Shown: positions 38,730-48,926 of the stretch, one piece after another
Numbering within the stretch: position 1 is the stretch's first letter
Layout of the letters: each line of letters opens with the position of its first letter
From: an uncultured Prevotellaceae bacterium
Lineage (GTDB): Bacteria > Bacteroidota > Bacteroidia > Bacteroidales > Bacteroidaceae
Assembly: GCA_900316685.1 (NCBI GenBank)
Contig: ONDS01000008.1
Location: 124,001-188,000, forward strand
Reading direction: 5' to 3'
Length of the DNA stretch: 64,000 nucleotides
Notes under the pieces: model-generated
The model's input: the letters and a program-made list of their open reading frames with translations, nothing else
Databases searched by the model: none
Told to the model about the DNA's origin: nothing
Position numbers and translations under genes: made by a program

Positions 38730-40595
38730 TCATTTGTTTGGAATGAGCACTTTCTTCGACTGTCCGTCGGCAGTACGCACCACATAGAGTCCGGGCATCA
38801 GTGCTTCAGCGCCCGTATAGCTATCCGTGCGCATGACCAGAACACCATCGACGGTAAAGATGGTAGCCTGTTTGCCCACGATATTGTCGGCATCGGTGCC
38901 GTGTATCTCCTGAATGCCTGTAGCTTCACCCCACGGTTCGGTGCCATCATTGTAAACAAAATCTATAACACCACCCCTTTTTGTCGCTTTGATCTTGGCA
39001 TGGAGCAGATACGAGCCGTCGGTGTTCGGGGTATAGAGCGTGCATGCGGGCGTCGACGTGTCGGACAAAGTATTGTTGTTCACCCTCCTGCCATCGATGG
39101 TCACTGTTGTCGGCCACGCATCACCTGCATCGCCATAGGCTATGGCATAGCCATCTTCATCGAAGATATATGTACTCAATTCGTTGTCGGCAGGCACGGG
39201 GTTGAAGCAAGGTTTCCCATATCCCGTAGTATTCACCGTATTCCAACGCCAGCGGTCGGCGATGTAGTTGACATGATAGATGAGCAGTCCTGCGCCCTCC
39301 AATCCGCGGTCCCATCCGGTCTTTTGTCGGTTCTCCAAGAGATAGTATTCGTTTTTGTTGCCAGGGTTGTAAATGATATAGGTTTCCCCACCTGCATCCA
39401 CGCTTTTCAGTCCCGTCACCTTGCAGGGATCGGTAAGTTCGCGGTATTCACTCCATCCGCAGAAGTTGCGTTCGTAGCCACTGTAATTGGATGGAATCCA
39501 GCCCTCGTAGTTATAGCATCCCGAGTCCATGAGGTCCCAGAATCCCATGCCATACTGTCCGCCCGACGAGCCTATGGTATTGCTTGCCGTATCGTAGAAG
39601 TCGGGCAAGCCCAGACAATGTGAGAACTCATGGCAAATAGTACCCAGTCCGGAGAGTTGCGGTACATAATCAGGATTGGCGGCATCTGAGCCATCGCCCG
39701 CCAGTTCCTCGCCGCAAGCGTAAGTATTGATGGAGACCCCATCGAAGAACATGGCATAGGAAAAGAGTTGCGACTCGTGCGGCCAAATGGTGTATGACGG
39801 GGCACCTGAAGACTCGGCATATCCCGAATAGATGATGAACACCTGGTCGACCTCACCGTCGCCATCCCAGTCATAATCGGGGTAATTGACATCATTGTTG
39901 GCGGCGGTGATGGCGAACCGTATCAGTTCCCTTACCCTGGTAGGATTGTCGTTGTTACCGGAGTTCTGTCCATAATAGGAAAGCACATTGGGAGTGGTGT
40001 ATGGACCAGCCACATCGAAGGTGAGATCGAAGACGCCATTGCTCTGTTTCAAGAAATAGTCGTGTACGCTTCCTATGGCTCCTTCGCTATTGCGATAGCC
40101 CTCCTGGTTGGCAATATTCTGATATGTCTCTAAGGGATTGTCGATGGCGAAAGGATTATCCTTGAATTGCACGAGGATAATTAGTCCTTTCTTGCTGCCC
40201 GTGAAGTTGCCCGTAGCCTCACCGACACGTTTCGGCGCACGGGGTTGCGTCACCCTGGGAGCCTTGCGCGCTGCATCGGCCAGTTGTTCCTGCGTGCAAA
40301 GATTTGCGGCAAGTTCCACTTCCTGTGCATTCCTTTGATCGACGTCATGCGCCAGCTGGTCTGTTTTTACCAAACAGTCGTTGACCACCTTGGCATAGAA
40401 ATAGCTTCCCTGTTCTTCGATGACGGGCAATCCATCGGTGGTTTTGTAACAATGGAAATTCTCATCACCTACGAGCATGAGTCTTACCTGTGTGCCATCG
40501 CTCTGCTTCACCGTTTTCCACACTCTGCGTGCGGGAACCGCGTTGACAGCCAGCGCGAAAATCAAAAGGATAGTTGAAAAGAGTAGTTTCTTCAT
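38730..40595 (-). CDS. M6 family secreted metalloprotease with C-terminal sorting domain (copy 1 of a tandem pair)
   Basis: A 621-residue paralogue of the next gene, with signal peptide MKKLLFSTILLIFALAVNA, prodomain, catalytic HEFSHCLGLPD (residues 322-332) and a sorting-domain-like end (ATIFTVDGVLVMR, then MPGLYVVRTADGQSKKVLI). Both copies share WDGDGEVDQVFIIYSGYAES-type calcium-like loops and GSVHDYFL. ATG at 40595 is favoured over 40601 and over a much longer open frame because the promoter box sits at 40618-40625. First gene of a two-gene operon. Confidence 0.88.
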   Translation of the reverse strand: MKKLLFSTILLIFALAVNAVPARRVWKTVKQSDGTQVRLMLVGDENFHCYKTTDGLPVIEEQGSYFYAKVVNDCLVKTDQLAHDVDQRNAQEVELAANLCTQEQLADAARKAPRVTQPRAPKRVGEATGNFTGSKKGLIILVQFKDNPFAIDNPLETYQNIANQEGYRNSEGAIGSVHDYFLKQSNGVFDLTFDVAGPYTTPNVLSYYGQNSGNNDNPTRVRELIRFAITAANNDVNYPDYDWDGDGEVDQVFIIYSGYAESSGAPSYTIWPHESQLFSYAMFFDGVSINTYACGEELAGDGSDAANPDYVPQLSGLGTICHEFSHCLGLPDFYDTASNTIGSSGGQYGMGFWDLMDSGCYNYEGWIPSNYSGYERNFCGWSEYRELTDPCKVTGLKSVDAGGETYIIYNPGNKNEYYLLENRQKTGWDRGLEGAGLLIYHVNYIADRWRWNTVNTTGYGKPCFNPVPADNELSTYIFDEDGYAIAYGDAGDAWPTTVTIDGRRVNNNTLSDTSTPACTLYTPNTDGSYLLHAKIKATKRGGVIDFVYNDGTEPWGEATGIQEIHGTDADNIVGKQATIFTVDGVLVMRTDSYTGAEALMPGLYVVRTADGQSKKVLIPNK

Positions 40596-40617
40596 AATCA
40601 TTTTTAATTTGTTGGTG

Positions 40618-40625
40618 CAAAAATA
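40618..40625 (-). promoter_or_regulatory. TAnnTTTG promoter box of the M6 protease pair
   Basis: TATTTTTG on the minus strand, 23 bases before the chosen ATG. Confidence 0.6.
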
Positions 40626-40729
40626 AATGAAAAGCCCCAAAAAAACAAAATTATTATGGGAAATAATGTCAAAATAGGGGGAAAAGGAGTATTTCACAGC
40701 GAAATGGCACAACTTTGCAAAACATTTCG

Positions 40730-40737
40730 TAAATTTG
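40730..40737 (+). promoter_or_regulatory. TAnnTTTG promoter box of the single GT2 gene
   Basis: TAAATTTG, 54 bases before the ATG at 40791. Confidence 0.55.
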
Positions 40738-40790
40738 CAGTGTAGAAGATAAGACCGTTACTGCGAATCGGACAAATAACTTATAGTTAT

Positions 40791-41690
40791 ATGGAAGGGA
40801 TGGAAAGTATTGTTGAACTTAGCATCGTCATTCCCACCTACAATCAGGAGTGTTCACAACTTGCCCAGGCATTGCATTCGCAAGCCCAGCAAGTTGACGG
40901 TTTTCGTTTTGAGATTATTGTGGCTGAAGACGGTTCGACCGACGCATCCACCATCGCCGCCAATAGCCGCATCGGGCAGTTGGCAGGTTGCAGGCATATC
41001 GTCCGTCAAGAGAATGTCGGTCGGTCCGCCATCCGCAACTTCCTTGCCGGCGAGGCTCGCTATCCTTGGTTGCTGTTCATCGACAGCCGTATGCAGTTAG
41101 GCAGCGGCACTTTTCTCGCCAATTACCTTAGCCACAGCGCGCCCGACCTTGTGTATGGCGGTTATACAGTGCGAGAAGACCCATTGTTACGTCACAACCT
41201 GCGATACCTATATGAGCGAGGCTACCAGGAGCGCCATCCCGCCTCGATGCGTCGGCAAGCCCCCTATAAGGATTTCCACACCTCGAACTTCATGGTAAGG
41301 AAAACGTTGTTGGAGAAATGTCCGTTTGACGAGCGTTTCCAGCATTACGGTTATGAAGATGTGCTCTACGGCAAGCAGCTGGAGCAGCTCGGAGCCAAGA
41401 TAGAGCACATCGATAATCCTGTATTGTTCGACAAATTCGAAAGCAATGAGCGTTTCATGGAGAAAACCGACGAAGCCCTTGCCACCTTGCGTCTTTTCCG
41501 TGATGAGCTGTCCGGTTATTCACGCATGATACAGCTGACGGATAAGTTGCATCGTTGGCACCTGTTATGGGCAGTAAGACTATCCTACCGTTGTTTCGGC
41601 CAACGTTGGCGACAAAAGTGCGTGGGCAACGATCCAAGTATGCGGACCTTCAACCTATACCGGTTGGGGAGGTTTGTGCAAGGAAGTTGA
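40791..41690 (+). CDS. Family 2 glycosyltransferase
   Basis: A 299-residue GT-A enzyme: IVELSIVIPTYNQECSQLAQ, FEIIVAEDGSTD, GRSAIRNFLAGEARYPWLLF, with the DxD site as DSRMQ and the acceptor-side CPFDERFQHYGYEDVLYGKQL typical of the GT2 galactosyltransferase-like group. ATG codons at 40791 and 40800 are both possible. Stands alone, convergent with the porin-like gene 2 nt away. Confidence 0.88.
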   Translation: MEGMESIVELSIVIPTYNQECSQLAQALHSQAQQVDGFRFEIIVAEDGSTDASTIAANSRIGQLAGCRHIVRQENVGRSAIRNFLAGEARYPWLLFIDSRMQLGSGTFLANYLSHSAPDLVYGGYTVREDPLLRHNLRYLYERGYQERHPASMRRQAPYKDFHTSNFMVRKTLLEKCPFDERFQHYGYEDVLYGKQLEQLGAKIEHIDNPVLFDKFESNERFMEKTDEALATLRLFRDELSGYSRMIQLTDKLHRWHLLWAVRLSYRCFGQRWRQKCVGNDPSMRTFNLYRLGRFVQGS

Positions 41691-41692
41691 CC

Positions 41693-42454
41693 TTATCGGA
41701 TGTTATAGTATAGGCTGACGGTGCCATATATGGGATACAGAGTCTGTTCGACCGTCTTGAAATCGCTTTCGAACAGTCCTGTCAATCCCCAGTTAAGGTC
41801 GACGGAGACGCCGAAAGCAGGATGCAACCTGAAATCGGCACCGACATCCAATCCCATTTGGAAGTTACGCATATTGTCGGTGAAATCGTATGTGGCCCGT
41901 TCGTTCTCCTCATGCCCGATTTCCACCTTTGGCCCCGTCGGGTCGTTCTGTCTGAGGTAACCATCGAAGACATAACCACTGAAATCCTTGTCGACCAACA
42001 ACGAAAAATACGGTCCACCCTTGAGTCGCACCACATTACTTACTTGCCAAGTGGCAAGTATGGGCAGTGTGACCATCCATTCCCTCACTACCTGATGTAC
42101 AGAACCCGTATAGCGACCCGCCAGCTGGCTTTCTCCCTTCTTCACCTCCATGTAATACATCTTGGTGGTCACATCGCCGTCCATTCCCTTGTTTTCGAGA
42201 TGGAGTCCCGTAGTCAGTCCCCATTTCCCCCAGAAAGGAGCCATCGCCTCAACACCGAAGAGAAAAGACGGTGTGAGTCTGTAAGCATCGATACTCCGTA
42301 TGGTGGCAGGCAGTCCGATGGGAGCCGTAGCTCCGATGTTATATCCAAATCGCGCTTTCAGTTCCCAATTTTCGGGGAAGCCACCCGCCAAAGCCCTATT
42401 CTGTACGAACAACGCCAATGTTACCGTAAGGAATAAAAATATCTTTTTCATCAT
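41693..42454 (-). CDS. PorT-like outer-membrane beta-barrel protein
   Basis: A 253-residue secreted protein: signal peptide to about residue 23 (MMKKIFLFLTVTLALFVQNRA), then an eight-strand-like barrel pattern (ELKARFGYNIGATAPIGLP, FLFGVEAMAPFWGKWGLTTG, VRLKGGPYFSLLVDKDFSG, GTVSLYYNIR at the end). It follows the PCMD lipoprotein gene by 24 nt, suggesting a surface pair. Ligand unknown. Confidence 0.78.
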   Translation of the reverse strand: MMKKIFLFLTVTLALFVQNRALAGGFPENWELKARFGYNIGATAPIGLPATIRSIDAYRLTPSFLFGVEAMAPFWGKWGLTTGLHLENKGMDGDVTTKMYYMEVKKGESQLAGRYTGSVHQVVREWMVTLPILATWQVSNVVRLKGGPYFSLLVDKDFSGYVFDGYLRQNDPTGPKVEIGHEENERATYDFTDNMRNFQMGLDVGADFRLHPAFGVSVDLNWGLTGLFESDFKTVEQTLYPIYGTVSLYYNIR

Positions 42455-42478
42455 GTTATCTTTTCAATTAAGGAGCGA

Positions 42479-43636
42479 TTAAAAATGTACTTCCACCTTG
42501 TCAACGTATAGTGTACTTCCGATGGCACCAAGGAAACTGGCCCCATCCTTGCTGGAAGAGAAGACAATGGTGAAATTATATCCACGGTCGCGCAAGAGGC
42601 TTTCGTCGAGTTGCTGCCCAGAGAAGACCATCTCGAAAGGAGTCCACTCATCCGTTGGTGGCAGCGAAGCCACCTCCGCCTTGAGCATCACATAAGGCGA
42701 GGTCTTCACATCACCGCCGTTGAGCATCACCGGATTTCCCTGATCATCCTTGTTGCGATAAATGACCGAATAGATGTCGGCCTCGTCGACCTTTCCTTGC
42801 ACCTCTTTCAAATCCTGGTCGATGTATTTCTCACCCGGTTTGTACTTGTAATATCCAGTGATGCGCACCGGCACCTCATTGTATGACATGGGTATTCCCA
42901 TGAGCGTAGAGGCCAGTGGATTGGTAAGCACCTGTCCCATATCGAACTTGCCCAGAAACATATTGCCTGCCGCCAAGGGCTTGTGCAAAGCCTGCGCGAG
43001 AGCTCCGGCATCACAAGTGACCATTTTTACGCAATGGCCCTCAAAACCGTTCTCGTCGACAGATGTCGGGAAGTTTTCCGCAGTGGCGGAAGAATTACCC
43101 ATTCCAAAGCCCTCATTGCCGTTTGTCCATGTCGTAGGCACACGCACCCCCTTGCTATTGTTCTCATACCACGAGTAATAGCTATACTTACCGAAGAACA
43201 AGCTTGACACCTCTGTTAGTTCATGATTCTCGAAATTGAACGAGGTGGGCAGTTCCGGTTCGCAGAAATCGACCACATAGGAGCGATGCCATCTCCCATC
43301 TTCCGATGTAACGGTATAGGTTACTTCCCCCTTGGAGAAATCCTGTTTCGACCCATTTGCGGGCGAGATGGTAGCACCCGGAGTGATGTTGAAGAATACT
43401 GGCACTTCCTTAATAGTCTCGGTCGAACGAACCGTGAAGATGATGTGTCTGTCGTTGGACAGCACATTGGCGATTTTCATATCCGTTTCGGGCTGGTAGA
43501 AGAGAGCCTTGAAATCGTCGTCGCCTTCGACCCACGCGCTGAGGATATCACATTCCTGATTCATCTCCTCATCCTTGATACACGAAGAGAACAGCATCAA
43601 GGAAACTATTATCAATAGAAAAACATAAGATCTCAT
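42479..43636 (-). CDS. PCMD-domain surface lipoprotein
   Basis: A 385-residue lipoprotein (signal to SLMLFSSC, Cys19). Residues about 25-125 form an immunoglobulin-like domain (TISPANGSKQDFSKGEVTYTV); residues about 140-385 match the PCMD (putative carbohydrate metabolism) jelly-roll-like domain, seen in GNEGFGMGNSSATAENFP, YYKYKPGE and the C-terminal GSTLYVDKVEV. Such proteins are thought to bind glycans. Operon with the downstream PorT-like barrel. Confidence 0.75.
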   Translation of the reverse strand: MRSYVFLLIIVSLMLFSSCIKDEEMNQECDILSAWVEGDDDFKALFYQPETDMKIANVLSNDRHIIFTVRSTETIKEVPVFFNITPGATISPANGSKQDFSKGEVTYTVTSEDGRWHRSYVVDFCEPELPTSFNFENHELTEVSSLFFGKYSYYSWYENNSKGVRVPTTWTNGNEGFGMGNSSATAENFPTSVDENGFEGHCVKMVTCDAGALAQALHKPLAAGNMFLGKFDMGQVLTNPLASTLMGIPMSYNEVPVRITGYYKYKPGEKYIDQDLKEVQGKVDEADIYSVIYRNKDDQGNPVMLNGGDVKTSPYVMLKAEVASLPPTDEWTPFEMVFSGQQLDESLLRDRGYNFTIVFSSSKDGASFLGAIGSTLYVDKVEVHF

Positions 43637-43704
43637 AACATCATTTCATTTCTTCATTTACCTTAAAATTATTATCCTTAATATAGAATCTCTTGAATAA
43701 GAGG

Positions 43705-45237
43705 TTAAGATTTCAAAATCTGGTTGATATTCTGTTCGCGGTGGCAAATGCGCACCTCGATGCCATATTTCCGGTGGATATGTTCCGCCAAGTGCTGCGC
43801 ACTGTAGACTGAACGGTGCTGCCCGCCCGTACACCCGAAGGAGAACATAAGCGAGGTGAACCCCCTTTGTATGTAACGCTCCACATGAGCATCCGCCAAC
43901 CGATATACACTATCAAGGAAGGTGAGGATCTCGCCATCATCCTCAAGGAACCTGATGACCGGCTCATCCAGTCCCGTGAGTTGCTTATATGGCTCGTATC
44001 GTCCGGGGTTGTGCGTGGAGCGGCAGTCGAAGACATAGCCTCCCCCATTGCCCGACTCATCTTCGGGAATGCCTTTTTTATAAGAAAAGCTGAACACACG
44101 TACCACGAGGGGTCCCTTGCCGTCGTACTTCGAATAAGTGGCCGGTCCATCTGTAGGGTGAGCATCGTAGACATTCACCGCCGTGGTCTTGTAGCCATCG
44201 GCACGCGTTGCCACCTCATGAGCAACCGATGCGAACTGCGGCAATTCGGTAAGTCGCTGCAGCACCTCGATAAGGTATGTGTAAGGGAAGTGCTGCGTGC
44301 GCAGCATCTCGCGCAGGTTGTCCATTGCCGGCGGTATCGATTCCAGGAAATGGCGTTTGCGTTCGAAATATCCCCTGAACCCATACGCCCCCAACACCTG
44401 CAAAGTGCGGAAGAGTACGAATAGGCTGAGTCTGTCGACGAAATGGCGCTTTGTGGGCACCTCGGTGACATTGGTGAGCGCGTCGTAATATTCCGCCACC
44501 AGTTGACGCCTCAGCTTATTGGGGTATTTAGCTGAGGCCTGCCAGATGAACGACGCCAGGTCGTAATAATACGGTCCTCGCCTACCCCCTTGGAAGTCGA
44601 TGAAATAGGGTCGATTGTCGTCGAGCAGCATCACGTTGCGCGCTTGGAAGTCACGGTAGAGGAACGAGTCTGTTTTCTCCGCCGTGAGATCCTTTGCCAT
44701 GAGCCTGAAGTTGGCCTCGAGTTTCAGTTCATGGAAATCGAGGTCGGTAGGCTTCAGGAAACAGTATTTGAAGTAATTGAGGTCGAAGAGCACGCTATCC
44801 TCATCGAAATCCGGCTGAGGATAGCATTGCGAAAAGTCGAGCCCCCTTGCCCCCCGTATCTGCAGTTCCGGCAACAGCCGTATGGTATTGACGAGCAAGT
44901 CGCGTTCGTTGAGCGTATATCGCCCTCCAGCCTCACGCCCGCCCTTCAGCGCATCGAAAAGCGAACGTTTGCCCAGGTCCTGCTGCAGGTATCGCAATTC
45001 GTCGTCACTCACAGCAATCACTTCCGGCACGGGCAGTCGTCGATGCTGGAAATGGCGAGCGAGATAGATGAAGGCATGATTTTCATCGCGCGAGGTTCCC
45101 ACCACGCCCACAACGGAAGAGCCATCGGCGTGAGTGAGACGATAATACTGCCTGTTGCTACCCGCCTTGGGCATTTCCTCGACATGTGCAGGCGAGGTAT
45201 TGAAATGCCTTTCGTAAAGAGCCACCAGTTGCTTCAT
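43705..45237 (-). CDS. Fusion: AmgK-like amino-sugar kinase domain plus RapZ C-terminal domain
   Basis: A 510-residue two-domain protein. Residues 1-340 form an APH-fold kinase resembling AmgK, the N-acetylmuramate/N-acetylglucosamine kinase: catalytic loop YRDFQARN (194-201) and IDFQGGRRGPYYYDLASF (from 213). Residues about 385-510 match the RapZ C-terminal domain (DCRSTHNPGRYEPYKQLTGL, FGCTGGQHRSVYSAQHLAEH from 467), which in E. coli binds glucosamine-6-phosphate and RNA. RapZ's own N-terminal P-loop domain is missing and is replaced by the kinase. Its start overlaps the stop of a 60-residue membrane protein (ATGA). A link to cell-wall amino-sugar sensing is inference. Confidence 0.85.
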   Translation of the reverse strand: MKQLVALYERHFNTSPAHVEEMPKAGSNRQYYRLTHADGSSVVGVVGTSRDENHAFIYLARHFQHRRLPVPEVIAVSDDELRYLQQDLGKRSLFDALKGGREAGGRYTLNERDLLVNTIRLLPELQIRGARGLDFSQCYPQPDFDEDSVLFDLNYFKYCFLKPTDLDFHELKLEANFRLMAKDLTAEKTDSFLYRDFQARNVMLLDDNRPYFIDFQGGRRGPYYYDLASFIWQASAKYPNKLRRQLVAEYYDALTNVTEVPTKRHFVDRLSLFVLFRTLQVLGAYGFRGYFERKRHFLESIPPAMDNLREMLRTQHFPYTYLIEVLQRLTELPQFASVAHEVATRADGYKTTAVNVYDAHPTDGPATYSKYDGKGPLVVRVFSFSYKKGIPEDESGNGGGYVFDCRSTHNPGRYEPYKQLTGLDEPVIRFLEDDGEILTFLDSVYRLADAHVERYIQRGFTSLMFSFGCTGGQHRSVYSAQHLAEHIHRKYGIEVRICHREQNINQILKS

Positions 45238-45416
45238 TGCTCGTCGTTGTTCTTATCGTGCTCGCGTTTTCTTTGATACATCTGTATATAGGCATCGGCC
45301 AAAAGCAAGAGCATGAGTATGCCGAGCGACATCCACCACGATTCTGTGATGAAGAGCAGACCAGCCGACACCACGAAGATCATCAAAATATGCAGTATTT
45401 TCCCTTTTTTATCCAT
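45234..45416 (-). CDS. Small two-helix membrane protein
   Basis: 60 residues, two hydrophobic segments (about 8-24 and 28-46) and a charged tail (QMYQRKREHDKNNDEQ). Four-base overlap with the kinase-RapZ fusion gene and a promoter box immediately upstream support that it is real. No family recognised. Predicted transcript start coincides with its ATG. Confidence 0.7.
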   Translation of the reverse strand: MDKKGKILHILMIFVVSAGLLFITESWWMSLGILMLLLLADAYIQMYQRKREHDKNNDEQ

Positions 45417-45423
45417 GACGGTG

Positions 45424-45431
45424 CAAAATTA
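45424..45431 (-). promoter_or_regulatory. TAnnTTTG box for the small membrane protein/kinase-RapZ operon
   Basis: TAATTTTG on the minus strand, ending 8 bases before the ATG at 45416, again implying a near-leaderless mRNA. Confidence 0.6.
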
Positions 45432-45461
45432 GAGAAAAAAGAGGATATAAGAAAATAAAGT

Positions 45462-45586
45462 ACAAAAAAAATCGGATGTCTCCCGACAACCGATTTCCAA
45501 AAAACAAACTACTTAAAAACTAATCTACTAAAACAAATCAAAAAATATCATGTTTCGGAATCACTCCGATACTTTTTATATGTATT
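45462..45586 (-). ncRNA. Candidate small RNA between groEL and the kinase-RapZ operon
   Basis: On the minus strand a TATTTTTG promoter box (45593-45600) predicts a start near 45586. About 100 nt later comes a strong hairpin, AATCGG-a-TGTC-tccc-GACA-a-CCGATT as read on the plus strand (45470-45495), followed on the minus strand by an eight-T run. Near the predicted 5' end is another small hairpin (CGGA...TCCG). No reading frame fits. The hairpin lies beyond the groEL terminator, so it has no other obvious purpose. No RNA family is recognised. Confidence 0.5.
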
Positions 45587-45666
45587 GCACTGCAAAAATA
45601 AGCCATTTTGACAGAGCATCCAAAGAAAATTGCTAAAAAAAATACAAAAAAACCGATTTTTTGCAT

Positions 45667-45703
45667 AAAAATAGGGATGGCCCGGTAGCCATCCCCTATT
45701 TTG
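45667..45703 (-). terminator. Terminator of groEL
   Basis: Stem of about 13 bp (AAAATAGGG-ATGGC / GCCAT-CCCCTATTTT, one bulge), with T-rich sequence after it on the minus strand, 31 bases beyond the groEL stop. Confidence 0.85.
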
Positions 45704-45733
45704 TCAAGTGGAGTTGTCAAAATGACACTTTTT

Positions 45734-47386
<1,653 letters not shown>

Positions 47387-47446
47387 TTATTACAGTATAA
47401 CGGTATAACGTTAAAACAGTAATACAATATTAAGGAATTCTAAAGA

Positions 47447-47719
47447 TTATTTTTCGATGACAGCGAGCACATCGCTTTGGCGCATGATAAGGTATTTCTC
47501 GCCTTCAAGTTCGAGTTCCGTGCCGGCATATTTGCCATAGAGCACCTCGTCGCCCTCTTTAAGGATCATCTCTTCGTCTTTTGTGCCTTTACCTGCGGCA
47601 ACGATTTTTCCGTGGAGCGGTTTTTCTTTTGCTGTGTCGGGAATAATGATTCCTCCCACTTTCTCTTCAGCCGGTGCGGGCAAAACAAGCACGCGGTCTG
47701 CTAACGGTTTGATATTCAT
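47447..47719 (-). CDS. groS: 10 kDa co-chaperonin GroES
   Basis: Heptameric lid of GroEL. 90 residues: [20 protein letters not shown], the mobile loop [16 protein letters not shown] and [14 protein letters not shown]. First gene of the groES-groEL operon. Unlike its neighbours it has no TAnnTTTG box upstream; instead a 16-bp direct repeat lies 78-117 bases before the ATG. Confidence 0.98.
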   Translation of the reverse strand: MNIKPLADRVLVLPAPAEEKVGGIIIPDTAKEKPLHGKIVAAGKGTKDEEMILKEGDEVLYGKYAGTELELEGEKYLIMRQSDVLAVIEK

Positions 47720-47774
47720 AACTTTAAATATTTAATTGGTTTAAAAATTTCAAATTCTGCTTGTATGATAGCGA

Positions 47775-47817
47775 AAAGTGTGCCAAACCTGCATACTGAC
47801 AGATTTGGCACACCTTT
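47775..47817 (-). terminator. Hairpin between the CE2 esterase gene and groES (terminator and/or regulatory site)
   Basis: Perfect stem GTGTGCCAAA / TTTGGCACAC with A/T runs at both feet; on the minus strand it is followed by TTTTC. It can end the esterase operon, but one arm is also half of the groES direct repeat. Confidence 0.6.
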
Positions 47818-47836
47818 TCATGACAGATTTGTCACA
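47797..47836 (-). promoter_or_regulatory. Two 16-bp direct repeats upstream of groES
   Basis: On the minus strand TGTGACAAATCTGTCA (47821-47836) and TGTGCCAAATCTGTCA (47797-47812) differ by one base and are spaced 24 bp start to start; a third inverted half (TTTGGCACA) follows. A heat-shock operator or alternative promoter is possible. Confidence 0.55.
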
Positions 47837-48901
47837 TCACCATCCCATGAGTTGGCTTAGATAGGGAATGAGTTCCTGAGCCATCTGTGCATGATGGGCC
47901 GCATTGGGATGCCCTTGTGAACCCATGCCCAGTGCTTTGTCGGACTCCTGGAATTCGAACGAAAAAATAGCGTTGTCGCCCGTCGCTGCATATTCGTCGA
48001 TGACCGTTTGCTGTGCCGTTTTAAGGTCAGCCCGCCGTTTCTGGCTCATCATCGGTCCGACGAGAAACACTATCTTAGCTGTCGGATAGTGCTCGCGCAG
48101 TTGTGCTACGAAGCGTCGGAAGCCTCCTGTCAGTCCGTTGACCGTGTACGATCCTGTGGTATCATTGGTACCCAACGCCACACACACCACATCAGGCTGA
48201 TAGAGCGAGAAATCCCATTGTTCGCCCTTGGTGGTATACATGGTATGTGGATAAATGAACGGCATGATCTGCTCGGGAATCTTGCCCATGTAGTTACGAT
48301 AGACCCCTATGCCCGAACGAGCCACCACATGGTATTGCGCTTGCAGGGCCTGAGCTGTTAGATAAGCATAGGTGAGACAGAAATTCTGGAGAGAGTAGTA
48401 AAACGTCTTCTCCTTGCCATTACCTTCTATGCCATAGCCGCAGGTAATGGAATTGCCGATGAACTCAATCTTTCTCTCGGGCAATGAAGGAGGGTCGAGC
48501 AGTTGAGCGCCATCGTCGAGGAAGAGCCCATGAAACACAGGTTTCTTTCCATGACCCTCGATGGCATAGATGATGCGCAAGTCGTGTTCACCGCCATCGA
48601 GATTTTTGGCCAGGGAGAGTGTTTCCACTCCCTTTTTCAACTCGACCTTGAAGGGTTCACGGTTGTCGATTTGCACGATATAGAATCCGCTGCCAGGATT
48701 TGTTTTCATGGATACGGAGGTTCCCGTAAAACGGCAAATTATCTGCACCCCGGGATAAGTCCAAGCCACGACATCAGGGTTGGCTCGGCTGATGCGCCCC
48801 ATATAGACGAAGCGCTCGTCGGAAGCCTTGACGAAAGTGGAAGCGATACCCTGTATGGCCATCGCCATGAAGCAACAAAGGAAAAATACTTTTTTCAGCA
48901 T
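47837..48901 (-). CDS. CE2-type SGNH carbohydrate esterase
   Basis: A 354-residue secreted esterase, signal peptide to about residue 20. The N-terminal jelly roll (about 25-130) plus an SGNH hydrolase domain matches carbohydrate esterase family 2 (acetyl xylan/glucomannan deacetylases). Nucleophile block EFIGNSITCGYG (GNS in place of GDS), GTNDT block III, and a C-terminal GHPNAAHH with the catalytic His. Second gene of a two-gene operon, 25 nt after the DUF459-like esterase. Confidence 0.85.
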   Translation of the reverse strand: MLKKVFFLCCFMAMAIQGIASTFVKASDERFVYMGRISRANPDVVAWTYPGVQIICRFTGTSVSMKTNPGSGFYIVQIDNREPFKVELKKGVETLSLAKNLDGGEHDLRIIYAIEGHGKKPVFHGLFLDDGAQLLDPPSLPERKIEFIGNSITCGYGIEGNGKEKTFYYSLQNFCLTYAYLTAQALQAQYHVVARSGIGVYRNYMGKIPEQIMPFIYPHTMYTTKGEQWDFSLYQPDVVCVALGTNDTTGSYTVNGLTGGFRRFVAQLREHYPTAKIVFLVGPMMSQKRRADLKTAQQTVIDEYAATGDNAIFSFEFQESDKALGMGSQGHPNAAHHAQMAQELIPYLSQLMGW

Positions 48902-48926
48902 TTCAATAATTCATTCGTGATGATAA

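Larger units (their letters stand above)
45417..45733. other. Intergenic region with promoter, candidate sRNA and groEL terminator
   Basis: This 317-bp gap holds, from low to high coordinate: the promoter of the 60-residue gene, a hairpin plus T-run, a candidate sRNA with its own promoter box, and the groEL terminator. It has no credible open frame. Confidence 0.7.
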
